In this document: piece after piece, positions 33,113-41,815 of the stretch
Layout of the letters: the number at the start of each line of letters is the position of its first letter
How positions within the stretch are numbered: position 1 is the first letter of the stretch
NCBI GenBank assembly: GCA_903843125.1
Contig: CAIMOR010000140.1
Location: forward strand, 1 to 58,950
Length of the DNA stretch: 58,950 nt
Direction of reading: 5' to 3'
From: an uncultured Rhodospirillales bacterium
GTDB taxonomy: Bacteria > Pseudomonadota > Alphaproteobacteria > Acetobacterales > Acetobacteraceae
Position numbers and translations under genes: made by a program
Notes under the pieces: model-generated
What the model saw: the letters and a program-made list of their open reading frames with translations, nothing else
The model's database searches: none
What the model was told of the DNA's origin: nothing

Positions 33113-36100
33113 TGCTGGGCCGCCTGCTGGATGCCGTGCTGGCGAACCGCGCGGTGGTGCTGGTGCTGGCTGCCGTGCTCGCCATGGTCGGCGGCTACGA
33201 CCTGCTGCGCCTGCCGATCGACGCCGAGCCGGACATCTCGCCGCGCCAGGTGCTGGTGACGACGCAGGCGCCCGGCCTTGGGCCGCCGGAGGTGGAGCGC
33301 TTCATCACCTTCCCGGTGGAGCTTGCGCTGCAGGGCCTGCCGCACCTGCAGGAGGTGCGCAGCGTTTCCCGCTACGGGCTTTCCGTGGTGTACGTGCGCT
33401 TCACCGACGACACCGACATCTATGCCGCGCGGAACCTGGTGTTTCCCCGCCTGGCCACGGTGCAGGTGCCGCCGGGCTACGCCCAGCCCCAACTCGGGCC
33501 GGTGGCGACCGGCCTCGGCGAGATCTACCAGTTCGAGTTGCGCGGCGACGGGCACTCGGCGATGGACCTGCGCTCCATCCTCGACTGGCAGGTGGCGCCG
33601 CGGTTGAAGCAGGTGCCGGGAGTCATCGACGTGAACGTCAACGGCGGCGAGCTGCGCACCTTCGAGGTGCAGCTCTCGGCCGACGCGCTGACCCGCTACG
33701 GGCTTTCGGTGGCGGAGGTGTTCGACGCGGTGGCACGCAACAATGGCGCGCGCGGTGGCGCCACCATCGAGCGCAACGGCGAGCAGGCGGTGATCCGCGG
33801 CGAAGGGTTGATCGCCAACCCGGCTGACCTGGAGCAGATCGTGCTGCGCACCGGCGAGGGCGGTGTGCCGCTCTATGTCCGCGACATCGCGCGCATTGCC
33901 GAGGCGCCGCGGCCGCGACTGGGCGCGGTGACGCGGGATGGCCGTGGCGAGGTGGTGGTCGGCGTGGTGCTGATGCTGCTGGGAGAAAACACCCGCGCCG
34001 TGGCCGGGCGGGTGCGCGACGCCATCGGCGAGATCGGCAAGGGCCTGCCGCCGGGCGTGACCATCGACACCTATTACGACCGCTCCGACCTGATCGGCCG
34101 CACCATCGCCACCGTGGCGCGCAACCTGGGCGAAGGCGCGGCGCTGGTGGTGGCGGTGCTGCTGTTCCTGCTGGGCAACATCCGCGCCGGGTTGCTGGTG
34201 GCGCTGGCCATTCCGCTGTCGATGCTCGCCGCCGCCACGGCCATGTACTACGCCGGCCTCTCGGGCAACCTGATGAGCCTTGGCGCCATCGACTTCGGCC
34301 TGATCGTGGATGGCGCGGTGGTGATGGTGGAGAACATCCTGCGCCGGCGCGGCGAGAACCCGGATGCCGACCCGGGCGAGGCGATCCGCCAGGCGGCGCG
34401 GGAAGTGGCGCGGCCGGTGGTGTTCGGTGTCGCCATCATCACGGTGGTCTACCTGCCCATCCTCAGCCTGCAGGGCGTGGAGGGAAAGATGTTCCGGCCG
34501 ATGGCGCTGACCGTGATCTTCGCGCTGCTCGCCTCGCTGGCGCTGACGCTCACGCTGATGCCGGCACTGGCCAGCCTGCTGCTGCGCGGGCGCGTGGCCG
34601 AGGGCGACAGCCGGCCGCTGCGCTGGGTCCGCCGCCATTACGAACCCGTGCTGTCCCGGGCCGAGGCACGGCCATGGCTGGCGGTGGGCGTGGCCGTTGC
34701 CCTGCTGGCACTGGCCGGACTGGCGGGCAGCCGACTGGGCGCCGAGTTCATCCCGCGCTTGAACGAGGGCGCGCTGACCAACACCACCACGAAGCTGCCG
34801 AGCATTTCGCTGACCACGGCGCTGCAGACCACCGGCGTGCTGGAACGCGTGCTGCTTCGCTTCCCCGAGGTGCGGACCGTGGTGACGTTGAGCGGCAGCT
34901 CCGAGATTCCGACCGACCCGATGGGCGTGGAGCAAAGCGACAGCTTCATCATGCTGGTGCCGCAGGATGAGTGGCGCACGGCGCCGACGCAGGACGGCCT
35001 GGCCCAGGCCTTCGGCCGCGCGCTTGACGAGGAGATACCCGGCCTGCAGCAGAGTTGGTCGCAGCCCATCGAGATGCGCATGCAGGACATGCTGCAGGGC
35101 GTGCGGTCGGATGTCGGCATCCTGGTCTATGGCGACGACCCGGCGGAGTTGCGCCGGCTCGCGGACCGGATCGCGCAGGTGGTCGCCGGCGTACCTGGCG
35201 GCGTGGACGTGAAGGCCGAGCAGACCGCCGGACAGCCGGCGCTGCGCGTGCTGGTGGACCGCCAGGCGGTGGCGCGCTACGGGCTGAACGTCAGCCAGGT
35301 ACTGGACGTGGTGGAGGCGCTCGGCGGGCGCACCGTCGGCAGCATCGTGCAGGGCAATGCGCGCTACGATATTCGCGTGCGGCTGGCTGCCGCCGACCGG
35401 GCCGACCCCGAGCGTATCCGCGCGCTGCGGGTGACGGATGCCACTGGCCGCGCCGTGCCGCTGAGCCAGGTGGCGGAGGTGCGCTGGGAGGATGGCGAGG
35501 CGCAGATCACCCGCCAGCAGGGCCGTCGGCGCATCAGCGTGGAGGCGAATGTGCGCGGGCGCGACCTGGCCGGCTTCGTCGCCGCGGCGCAGCAGGCGGT
35601 GGCGGCGCAGGTACCGCTGCCGCCGGGCTACCGGGTGGAATGGGGCGGCCAGTTCCAGAACCTGCAGGAAGCCACGGCCCGGCTTACCCTGGTGGTACCG
35701 GCATCGCTGGCGTTGATCTTCGCCCTGCTGTTCATCGCCTTCGGCAGCGTCAGGCTGGCGGCGCTGGTCTTCCTCAACGTGCCGCTGGCCGCCACCGGTG
35801 GCGTGCTGGCGCTGTGGGCGCGCGGGCTGGACTTCAGCATCTCCGCGGCGGTGGGGTTCATCGCGGTGTTCGGCATCGCGGTGCTGAACGGCGTAGTGCT
35901 GGTCAGCACCATCCAGGAGCAGCGCGGCGCCGGCCGCAACCCGAAGGACGCGGCGCGCGAGGCGGCGATGCTTCGGCTGCGCCCGGTGCTGACCACGGCG
36001 ACGGTGGCCAGCCTCGGCTTCATCCCGATGGCCATTTCCACCAGCGCCGGGGCCGAGGTGCAGCGCCCCTTGGCCACCGTCGTGATCGGCGGCCTGCTGA

Positions 36101-36165
36101 CAGCGACGCTGGTAACGCTGCTGCTGCTGCCCTCGATCTACCGCTGGTTCGCCACCGAGGACTGA
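33112..36165 (+). CDS. czcA: Heavy-metal RND efflux pump (CzcA-like)
   Basis: 1017 residues, twelve membrane segments with two large periplasmic loops. The heavy-metal RND signature in TM4 is DFGLIVDGAVVMVEN (394-408). This matches the CzcA/NccA pattern for divalent cations (Zn, Co, Ni, Cd) rather than the Cu/Ag pattern of CusA. N-terminus: NRAVVLVLAAVLAMVGGYDLLRLPIDAEPDISPRQV, as in the family. It exports metal ions by proton antiport. Last gene of the operon; a hairpin follows that overlaps both its stop and that of the opposing cupin gene. Confidence 0.94.
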   Translation: MLGRLLDAVLANRAVVLVLAAVLAMVGGYDLLRLPIDAEPDISPRQVLVTTQAPGLGPPEVERFITFPVELALQGLPHLQEVRSVSRYGLSVVYVRFTDDTDIYAARNLVFPRLATVQVPPGYAQPQLGPVATGLGEIYQFELRGDGHSAMDLRSILDWQVAPRLKQVPGVIDVNVNGGELRTFEVQLSADALTRYGLSVAEVFDAVARNNGARGGATIERNGEQAVIRGEGLIANPADLEQIVLRTGEGGVPLYVRDIARIAEAPRPRLGAVTRDGRGEVVVGVVLMLLGENTRAVAGRVRDAIGEIGKGLPPGVTIDTYYDRSDLIGRTIATVARNLGEGAALVVAVLLFLLGNIRAGLLVALAIPLSMLAAATAMYYAGLSGNLMSLGAIDFGLIVDGAVVMVENILRRRGENPDADPGEAIRQAAREVARPVVFGVAIITVVYLPILSLQGVEGKMFRPMALTVIFALLASLALTLTLMPALASLLLRGRVAEGDSRPLRWVRRHYEPVLSRAEARPWLAVGVAVALLALAGLAGSRLGAEFIPRLNEGALTNTTTKLPSISLTTALQTTGVLERVLLRFPEVRTVVTLSGSSEIPTDPMGVEQSDSFIMLVPQDEWRTAPTQDGLAQAFGRALDEEIPGLQQSWSQPIEMRMQDMLQGVRSDVGILVYGDDPAELRRLADRIAQVVAGVPGGVDVKAEQTAGQPALRVLVDRQAVARYGLNVSQVLDVVEALGGRTVGSIVQGNARYDIRVRLAAADRADPERIRALRVTDATGRAVPLSQVAEVRWEDGEAQITRQQGRRRISVEANVRGRDLAGFVAAAQQAVAAQVPLPPGYRVEWGGQFQNLQEATARLTLVVPASLALIFALLFIAFGSVRLAALVFLNVPLAATGGVLALWARGLDFSISAAVGFIAVFGIAVLNGVVLVSTIQEQRGAGRNPKDAAREAAMLRLRPVLTTATVASLGFIPMAISTSAGAEVQRPLATVVIGGLLTATLVTLLLLPSIYRWFATED

Positions 36166-36183
36166 CGCCGGCCGCAGGCGTCA
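36163..36183. terminator. Bidirectional hairpin between czcA and the cupin gene
   Basis: A perfect 7-bp stem TGACGCC / GGCGTCA around a 7-nt loop. The stem itself contains the TGA stop codons of both converging genes. No T-tract follows, so it may be a weak intrinsic or 3'-end-protecting structure. Confidence 0.5.
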
Positions 36184-37224
36184 GCAGGCCTCCTCGCGCC
36201 AGAAGCCGAGCGCCTGCATCACCGGGATATCGTTGACCTGGAACAGGACGGCTTCGGTGCCGGTTGGGTTGGCGTGGGCATGCGCGGCCCAGGGCGGCAC
36301 GGCGATGAAGTCGCCGGCGCCCCAGTGGTACGCGTTGCCGGCGACGCTGCTGACGCCGCTGCCGCGAACCACGTAGTACACCACGCTGCCGGTGTGGCGG
36401 TGCGCCTGGCCCTGAAAGCCCGGGCGCAGCCGTTGCAGCGCGGTGCCGATGGTCGGCAGCGCCGGACCGCCGGTGGTGGGGTTCTGGTACTCCAGCGCGG
36501 TGTCGTCGAATGGGTCAGGCGGCAGCGTAGCAGCAGCGGCCAGCGCGGCCTCGGCCTGGGCACGGTGGTAGCCGAGGATGGGGCTGAACAGGCCGTGCTG
36601 GCGCTGGTTCAGCGGGCGCATCAGGGCGCTGCCGAACTGCGCGAAGCTGGCCTGCGGATGGGCGTTCACCGGCATGCGTGCGGCCGTGCCGGGCTCGAAG
36701 AAGGTGGCGTGCAGCGACTTCATCAGGTTGATGTCGAGCACGTCCAGCCAGACCATCGGCGCGTCGCCGGCATGGGCATGGTCGTGCCAGGTCCAGTTCG
36801 GCGTCAGCAGCAGGTCGCCCTCGTTCATCTCGTACCGCTCGCCCTCCACCGTGGTGTCGGCGCCGCGGCCGCGCATGATGAAGCGCAGCGCCGTTGCGGT
36901 GTGGCGGTGCGCGCTGGCGACCTCGCCGGGCAGGATGACCTGGATGCTGCACCAGAAGGTCGGCGTGGTGCCTTCCTTCAGGCCGGGATTGGTCAGCCGC
37001 AGTGTGCGACGCTGGCCGCCTTCCTCCAGCTTCAGCTCGGCGCCGATCTTGTGCAGCATCAGCGCCAGGTCAGCGGCCTTCCAGTGGATCGGCTGCATGC
37101 TGCTGCTGGGGGTGCGGGTGAACAGCGGCGGGTCTTCCGGCTGCGCCACGCGCAGGTGCAGGCTGGCGAGTTCGCCGGAGATCGCCGCGCGGGCGGCGGC
37201 GTCGTGCATGGGTGCTTCAGCCAT
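36181..37224 (-). CDS. Gentisate 1,2-dioxygenase-like bicupin
   Basis: 347 residues from the ATG at 37224 with GGAGG upstream. It overlaps the flavin-hydroxylase stop by 8 nt. The first cupin carries the iron ligands His106, His108 (AHRHTATALRFI) and His147 (WTWHDH). The second cupin repeats HRHTGSVVYYVVRG. This layout matches the gentisate/salicylate 1,2-dioxygenase family, which opens the ring of hydroxybenzoates between C1 and C2. It is last in an operon with a class A flavin hydroxylase and a fumarylacetoacetase-family hydrolase, consistent with a gentisate-type route. Relatives act on 1-hydroxy-2-naphthoate or salicylate, so the substrate is not fixed. Confidence 0.9.
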   Translation of the reverse strand: MAEAPMHDAAARAAISGELASLHLRVAQPEDPPLFTRTPSSSMQPIHWKAADLALMLHKIGAELKLEEGGQRRTLRLTNPGLKEGTTPTFWCSIQVILPGEVASAHRHTATALRFIMRGRGADTTVEGERYEMNEGDLLLTPNWTWHDHAHAGDAPMVWLDVLDINLMKSLHATFFEPGTAARMPVNAHPQASFAQFGSALMRPLNQRQHGLFSPILGYHRAQAEAALAAAATLPPDPFDDTALEYQNPTTGGPALPTIGTALQRLRPGFQGQAHRHTGSVVYYVVRGSGVSSVAGNAYHWGAGDFIAVPPWAAHAHANPTGTEAVLFQVNDIPVMQALGFWREEAC

Positions 37225-38854
37225 GGGGTGCCTCCGGGCCGGCGCCGCGCGCCGTGTCGATGATGGTGAGAGCGGTGGCGGCATCGGGCGCCGTGTCGCC
37301 GCGCCAGGCGACATGGCCATCCGGGCGGACCAGCACCAGGGCGCGTTCGTAGGCGGCTACGGCTTCGGGCTGCGTCAGCGCTTGCGTGACAAGCGGCACG
37401 CCGCGCGTGGCGGCGGCCTGTTCCAGTGCCTCGCCGCTGGCGCTGCCGAAGCGCAGCAGCACGAAGCCGCGGCCGAACAGGTCCAACGTCGAGCGGTCCG
37501 GGCCGAGCCAGACGTGCGGCGCGCGCGAACCGGGGCGGGAGGCTTGCGTGTAGCTGTTGGGGTCGTCGGGCGGTGGTGGCGTGCCGTCCGGCACGATCAG
37601 CGGCGAGCCTTCGTAGACGTAGCCGAGGTGGATGCCGGGCGTGAACCACTCCGGCTTCATCAGCGCGGTGTACTCGTCGCCGAAGGCCCGGCGCGCGGCG
37701 TCGTGCTCGGCGCCGGGCAGGAAGATCTCGGCCGGCGGCGCCTTGGTGCGCGGCGTCAGCATGCGCTGCAGGTTCCTCGTGGCCTCGGCGATGTTGCGGG
37801 CGGCGACGGGCCGGCGTTCGGTGCCGTAGCTGTCCATCAGGTGTGGGCCGCCCCAGCCTTCCTGCATCGCCGCCAGCTTCCAGCCGAGGTCGACGGCTTC
37901 CTGCAGCCCGGTGTTCATGCCGAAGCCGCCGGTGGGGGAGGTGAGGTGGCAAGCGTCGCCGCAGATGAAGACGCGGTTGCGGCCGTAGCTGTCGGCCAGC
38001 AGTTGCCGGCGGGTCCAGGGCATGATCGAGGTGATCTCGAAGTCGAACGGCTTGCCCATGGCGCGGATGATCGCGGCGCGCACTTCCGCCTCGCCGGGGT
38101 GGGCGGCATCGGCGCTGCCGACCAGGGAGAAGCGCCAGTGGTCGCGGCCGTCGATCGCGACCAGTGTCGCCCAGGTGCCGGTCGGGCCGATGAAGATGAA
38201 GCGGTAGCCGGGGCGCTTGTCGTGCAACTGCTCCAGCCCGGCGCAGCGGAAGATGACGTTGGTGGTGTGGGTTAGCGCGGCCGGGCCGGTCATGCCGATG
38301 CCGAGCTGCTTGCGGACCATCGAGGACCCGCCGTCGCAGCCGACCAGGTAGCTGCCCTCGACCTGCTGCTCTGCCCCGGTCGCCAGGTTGCGGGTGTGGG
38401 CGATGACGCGGTCGGGGCGTTCCTCGAAGCCCAGCACCTCGGCTTCGAACCGCAGTTCCACGGCGGGGAACTGGCCGGCAAAGCGGGCCAGCACGGGGTC
38501 GAAGAAGTTCTGCGGGCAGCGTTCACCGCGGGAATAGGTGCTTTGCGGCAGGCGCGGTTCGTCTTGCAGGGCGGCGAAGACCTCGCGGCCGAATTCATGG
38601 CCGGTGAGGCTATCGACCCAGGCGCAATCCTGCGGATAGGCGCGGTTGTAGCCGGCTTCGTGAACCCACTTCACGATGCCCCAGCGACGGCAGAACTCCA
38701 TGGTGCGGACACCGACGAAGTCCATCTTCGGCTGGCCGACCACGCCGTCGGTGCGTTCCAGCATGATGCAGCGCTGGCCGCGCCAGCCAAGCTCGCCAGC
38801 CAGGCCGAGGCCGACCGGACCGCCACCGACGATGAGGATGGGCAAGGCGGTCAT
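37217..38854 (-). CDS. Class A FAD-dependent aromatic hydroxylase
   Basis: 545 residues. FAD-binding GGGPVGLGLAGELGWRG at the N-terminus, DG motif YLVGCDGGSSMVRKQLG, and GD motif VFICGDACHLTSPTGGFGMNTGLQEAVDLGWKLAA. A thioredoxin-like C-terminal extension follows (RGFVLLRFG; ALVLVRPDGHVAWRGD), as in the PheA/MhpA/TfdB group. NAD(P)H-dependent insertion of one oxygen into a phenolic ring. The start overlaps the Bug stop (ATGA). In this operon it probably makes the ring-cleavage substrate for the bicupin, for instance a 3-hydroxybenzoate-type conversion (inference). Confidence 0.92.
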   Translation of the reverse strand: MTALPILIVGGGPVGLGLAGELGWRGQRCIMLERTDGVVGQPKMDFVGVRTMEFCRRWGIVKWVHEAGYNRAYPQDCAWVDSLTGHEFGREVFAALQDEPRLPQSTYSRGERCPQNFFDPVLARFAGQFPAVELRFEAEVLGFEERPDRVIAHTRNLATGAEQQVEGSYLVGCDGGSSMVRKQLGIGMTGPAALTHTTNVIFRCAGLEQLHDKRPGYRFIFIGPTGTWATLVAIDGRDHWRFSLVGSADAAHPGEAEVRAAIIRAMGKPFDFEITSIMPWTRRQLLADSYGRNRVFICGDACHLTSPTGGFGMNTGLQEAVDLGWKLAAMQEGWGGPHLMDSYGTERRPVAARNIAEATRNLQRMLTPRTKAPPAEIFLPGAEHDAARRAFGDEYTALMKPEWFTPGIHLGYVYEGSPLIVPDGTPPPPDDPNSYTQASRPGSRAPHVWLGPDRSTLDLFGRGFVLLRFGSASGEALEQAAATRGVPLVTQALTQPEAVAAYERALVLVRPDGHVAWRGDTAPDAATALTIIDTARGAGPEAPHG

Positions 38855-39819
38855 TGCGGTTCGATCCGGGCGGCGCGGATCATCTGCTGCACCAGCGGCA
38901 CTTCGTCGCGGATGACCTGGCCCAGGTGTTCGCCGCTGCTGGCGATGAGGTCGAGGCCCTTCGAGGTCGCCTGGCGCTCGGCGAAGACGGGGTCGCGCAG
39001 CACGGCGCGCAGGTCGTCGCCGATCTTCTGCGCCACCTCCGGTGGCGTGCCGGTGGGGGTGAACATGGCGTACCAGATGCTGGCCTGCAGCCAGGGCGCG
39101 CCCTGTTCCGTGGTGGTCGGCACCGCCGGGAACTGGCCCTGGCGGCGCGCGCCGGCATTGGCCAGCGCCTTGAGGCGGCCAGCGCGCAGCAACTCTCCGG
39201 CGACGCCGGCGCTGGCGGTGGTCAGCATCACCTCGCCCCGCGTCGCCGCCACCAGCAGCGGCGCTACGCCGTTGTAGGGCACATGCAGGATGTCCAGGCC
39301 CTCGTGCCGGTTCAGTGTCTCCATCACCAGCTGCGGCTGGGTGCCGATACCGAAGGAGCCGTAGGTCAGCTTGCCCGGCTCGGCCCGCGCCAGCGCGATA
39401 AGCGACTTCAGGTCCGTCACGGGAACGTCGGGGTGCGCCACGATCATCTGGTCCGCCTGCACCATCAGGCAGAGCGGCTGCAGGTCGCGGTCGGGGTCGT
39501 AGGGCAGGGCGCGGTACATGAAGCGGGCGGAGGTGATGGTCTGGTTCACCGTGCCGAGCAGCGTGTAGCCATCGGCGGGCGCGCGGACCACGGCCTCGGT
39601 TCCGATGATGCCGCCGGCGCCGGCGCGGTTCTCCACCACCACCGGCTGGCCCCAATGCTGCGAGAGCGCCACCGCGGCGGCGCGCGCCAGCAGGTCCACG
39701 CCGCCGCCTGGCGCGAAGGGGATGATGATGCGCACCGGACGCACCGGAAAAGCCTGGGCGCGGGCCGGCAGCGCGAGCAGCGTCGGCGCGGCCAGCAAGG
39801 CGCGGCGACGCATCACCAT
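38851..39819 (-). CDS. Bug/TctC-family periplasmic solute-binding protein
   Basis: 322 residues from the ATG at 39819. An ATG at 39813 two codons later is equally possible. Twin-arginine-like signal MVMRRRALLAAPTLLALPARAQ, then IRIIIPFAPGGGVDLLARA, VVVENRAGAGGIIGTEAV, ADGYTLLGTVNQTIT and HVPYNGVAPLLVAATRGEV. It lies between the hydrolase and the flavin hydroxylase and overlaps both, so it is produced with them and probably recognises the aromatic acid they degrade. No tctAB carrier genes are nearby. Confidence 0.92.
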   Translation of the reverse strand: MVMRRRALLAAPTLLALPARAQAFPVRPVRIIIPFAPGGGVDLLARAAAVALSQHWGQPVVVENRAGAGGIIGTEAVVRAPADGYTLLGTVNQTITSARFMYRALPYDPDRDLQPLCLMVQADQMIVAHPDVPVTDLKSLIALARAEPGKLTYGSFGIGTQPQLVMETLNRHEGLDILHVPYNGVAPLLVAATRGEVMLTTASAGVAGELLRAGRLKALANAGARRQGQFPAVPTTTEQGAPWLQASIWYAMFTPTGTPPEVAQKIGDDLRAVLRDPVFAERQATSKGLDLIASSGEHLGQVIRDEVPLVQQMIRAARIEPQ

Positions 39820-40700
39820 GGCCGCGGCGCCACGGCGTCCGCCTCCCGTACCTGCAGCGTCATGGCGCCGACCTTTTCCAGCTCGATCGTGATGCTGTCG
39901 CCAGGTGCGACCGGGCCAACGCCCTCGGGCGTGCCGGAGGCGATGACGTCGCCGGGCTGCAGCGTCATCACCGAGGAGATCAGTTCGATCAGCTCGGCAA
40001 CGCCGACGGTCATCTCGGCGGTGTTGGTGCTCTGCTTCAGCGTGCCGTTGACCCAGAGCCGGTTGGAAAGCACCTGCGGGTCCGGGATTTCGTCGGCGGT
40101 GACGATCCACGGGCCGAGCGGGGTGAAGCTGTCGAAGCTCTTCCGGGTTGGCCGCTCCTCGGCGGGCGCGCCGGGTTCCAGGCGCATGGTCAGGTCGATC
40201 AGGCAGGAATAGCCGAAGACGTGGTCCAGGGCCGCGGCGCGCGGGATGTGGTGGCCGCGCTTGCCGATGATGACCGCGAGTTCGGTTTCGTGGTCAAAGC
40301 GTCGCGCGCTGCCGCGGGGCAGCATGATGCCGTCATCCGGCCCCACCAGCGACGACGTCGCCTTCAGGAAGAAGCCGATGTTGCGCGCGGAGTTGCCGGC
40401 GGCGGTGACGCCGCGATTGCCGAGTTCGCCGACATGCTTCCGGTAGTTGGCGGGGGCGGCGATGATGTTGGACGTATAGGGCATCGGCGAGCGCAGCCGC
40501 ACCGCGCTGCGCGGGATCGGCGTTGCCGCCGCGCGGGCCGCCAGCAGCGCCAAGCGCGCCGCCGGCCATTCGCCGATCAGGCGCTGCATGAACACCGGCG
40601 GCCAGGGCTGGCCCCAACCGGGCACGGCGGCGCTGACGTCGTAGAGGCTGTCGCCCTCCACCAGCGCCACGCGGTTGTCGTCGAACAGGGCAAGCTTCAT
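39813..40700 (-). CDS. Fumarylacetoacetate hydrolase-family protein (fumarylpyruvate hydrolase-like)
   Basis: 295 residues. FAH fold with metal-site sequence ARRFDHETELAVIIGKRG (Asp/Glu ligands), FGYSCLIDLTMR, KSFDSFTPLGPWIV and ISSVMTLQPGDVIASGTPEGVGPVAPGD. Members hydrolyse fumarylpyruvate, acylpyruvates or HHDD-type acids. Next to a gentisate-dioxygenase-like cupin, it would do the last ring-fission-product hydrolysis. No maleylpyruvate isomerase gene is seen, so either maleylpyruvate is hydrolysed directly or the isomerase lies elsewhere. It starts 31 nt after the binding-protein gene. Confidence 0.92.
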   Translation of the reverse strand: MKLALFDDNRVALVEGDSLYDVSAAVPGWGQPWPPVFMQRLIGEWPAARLALLAARAAATPIPRSAVRLRSPMPYTSNIIAAPANYRKHVGELGNRGVTAAGNSARNIGFFLKATSSLVGPDDGIMLPRGSARRFDHETELAVIIGKRGHHIPRAAALDHVFGYSCLIDLTMRLEPGAPAEERPTRKSFDSFTPLGPWIVTADEIPDPQVLSNRLWVNGTLKQSTNTAEMTVGVAELIELISSVMTLQPGDVIASGTPEGVGPVAPGDSITIELEKVGAMTLQVREADAVAPRPW

Positions 40701-40731
40701 GGACGGTATCCGTTTGGCAGGCAGGGGGTCG

Positions 40732-41757
40732 TCAGCGGATCGGCGGCGCGTACATCAGGCCGCCCCGCGTCCAAAGGTCGTTCAGGCCACGGCGCAGCTT
40801 GATCGGCGACGCCATGCCGAGGTTGCGTTCGAACACTTCGCCGTAGTTGCCCACCGCCTTGATGGCGTTGTAGGCCCAACGGCGGTCAAGCCCCATCAGC
40901 GGGCCGTGGTCGCCGCTGTCGCCCAGCAGGCGGCGGATCTCGGGGTTGGGGCTGTTCAGGAAGCTGTCGACATTGGCCTGGGTGATGCCGTTCTCCTCGG
41001 CGATCAGCAGCGCGAACAGGGTCCAGCGGATGATGTCGAACCACTGGTCGTCGCCGTGGCGGACGACAGGGCTGTGCGGTTCCTTGCTGATGATGTCCGG
41101 CAGGATCACGTGCTCCTCCGGGTTCGGGAAGCTGGCGCGCAGGCCGGCGAGCTGGGAGGCATCGGTGGAATAGGCGTCGCAGCGGCCGGCCAGGTAGCTG
41201 CGCCGCGCCTCGTCGTTCTGCTCGAACACCACCGGGCTGTAGCGGATGTTGTTGAGCCGCGCCCAATCCGCCAGGTTGAGTTCGTTGGTACTGCCGGAGA
41301 CGACGCAGATGCTGGCGCCCTGAAGCTCCGTCGCCTTGGCCAGGCCGAGCGAGCGACGCAGCATGAAGCCCTGGCCGTCGAAGAAGTTGATGGCGGTGAA
41401 GTTCAGCCCGTTCGCGGTGTCGCGGCTCTGGGTCCAGGTAGCGGTGCGGGCCAGTACGTCGACCTGGCCGGATTGCAGCGCGGGGAAGCGGGCGGTGCTG
41501 GTCAGCGGCACCCAACGGATTTTCGTGACGTCGTTCAGCGTGGCGGCGGCGAAGGCGCGGCACAGGTCGCTGTCGATGCCGCGGTAGTTGCCCTGGCTGT
41601 CCGGCAGGGAGAACCCGGCCGCGCCGGTGGAGGTGCCGCAGACCAGCACATCCCGCGCGCGCACGGCCGCCAGCGTGGGCCCGGGTGCCTGCGGCTGCTG
41701 CGCCGCGGCGATGCCTGGGAACAGGAGAAGGGTGGCGAACAGGGTCTGTCGAAGCAC
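40732..41757 (-). CDS. Polar-amino-acid ABC-type substrate-binding protein (AapJ-like), solitary
   Basis: 341 residues with signal peptide MLRQTLFATLLLFPGIAAAQ. AapJ/GltI-type features: TLAAVRARDVLVCGTSTG, RGIDSDLCRAFAAATL, RFPALQSGQVDVLARTATWTQSRD, DGQGFMLRR, CDAYSTDASQLAGLRA and DDQWFDIIRWTLFALLIAEE. AapJ proteins bind general L-amino acids, but no AapQMP permease or ATPase is here. It leads the aromatic operon, 31 nt before the hydrolase gene. A paralogue with about half its positions the same lies at 45822. It may work with a distant permease or bind a non-amino-acid ligand. Confidence 0.9.
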   Translation of the reverse strand: MLRQTLFATLLLFPGIAAAQQPQAPGPTLAAVRARDVLVCGTSTGAAGFSLPDSQGNYRGIDSDLCRAFAAATLNDVTKIRWVPLTSTARFPALQSGQVDVLARTATWTQSRDTANGLNFTAINFFDGQGFMLRRSLGLAKATELQGASICVVSGSTNELNLADWARLNNIRYSPVVFEQNDEARRSYLAGRCDAYSTDASQLAGLRASFPNPEEHVILPDIISKEPHSPVVRHGDDQWFDIIRWTLFALLIAEENGITQANVDSFLNSPNPEIRRLLGDSGDHGPLMGLDRRWAYNAIKAVGNYGEVFERNLGMASPIKLRRGLNDLWTRGGLMYAPPIR

Positions 41758-41815
41758 GTTGTCACTCCCGGCGGCGGCCGCAGGGTGGCCCCGGGCCGGG
41801 CCGAAGGCAACAGCG

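Noticed and set aside
40699-40713. ACGG-TAT-CCGT inverted repeat at the start of the FAH-family gene
   Set aside because: Shares a short stretch with the GntR palindrome but has different symmetry and lies over the start codon and leader. Too weak to call an operator.
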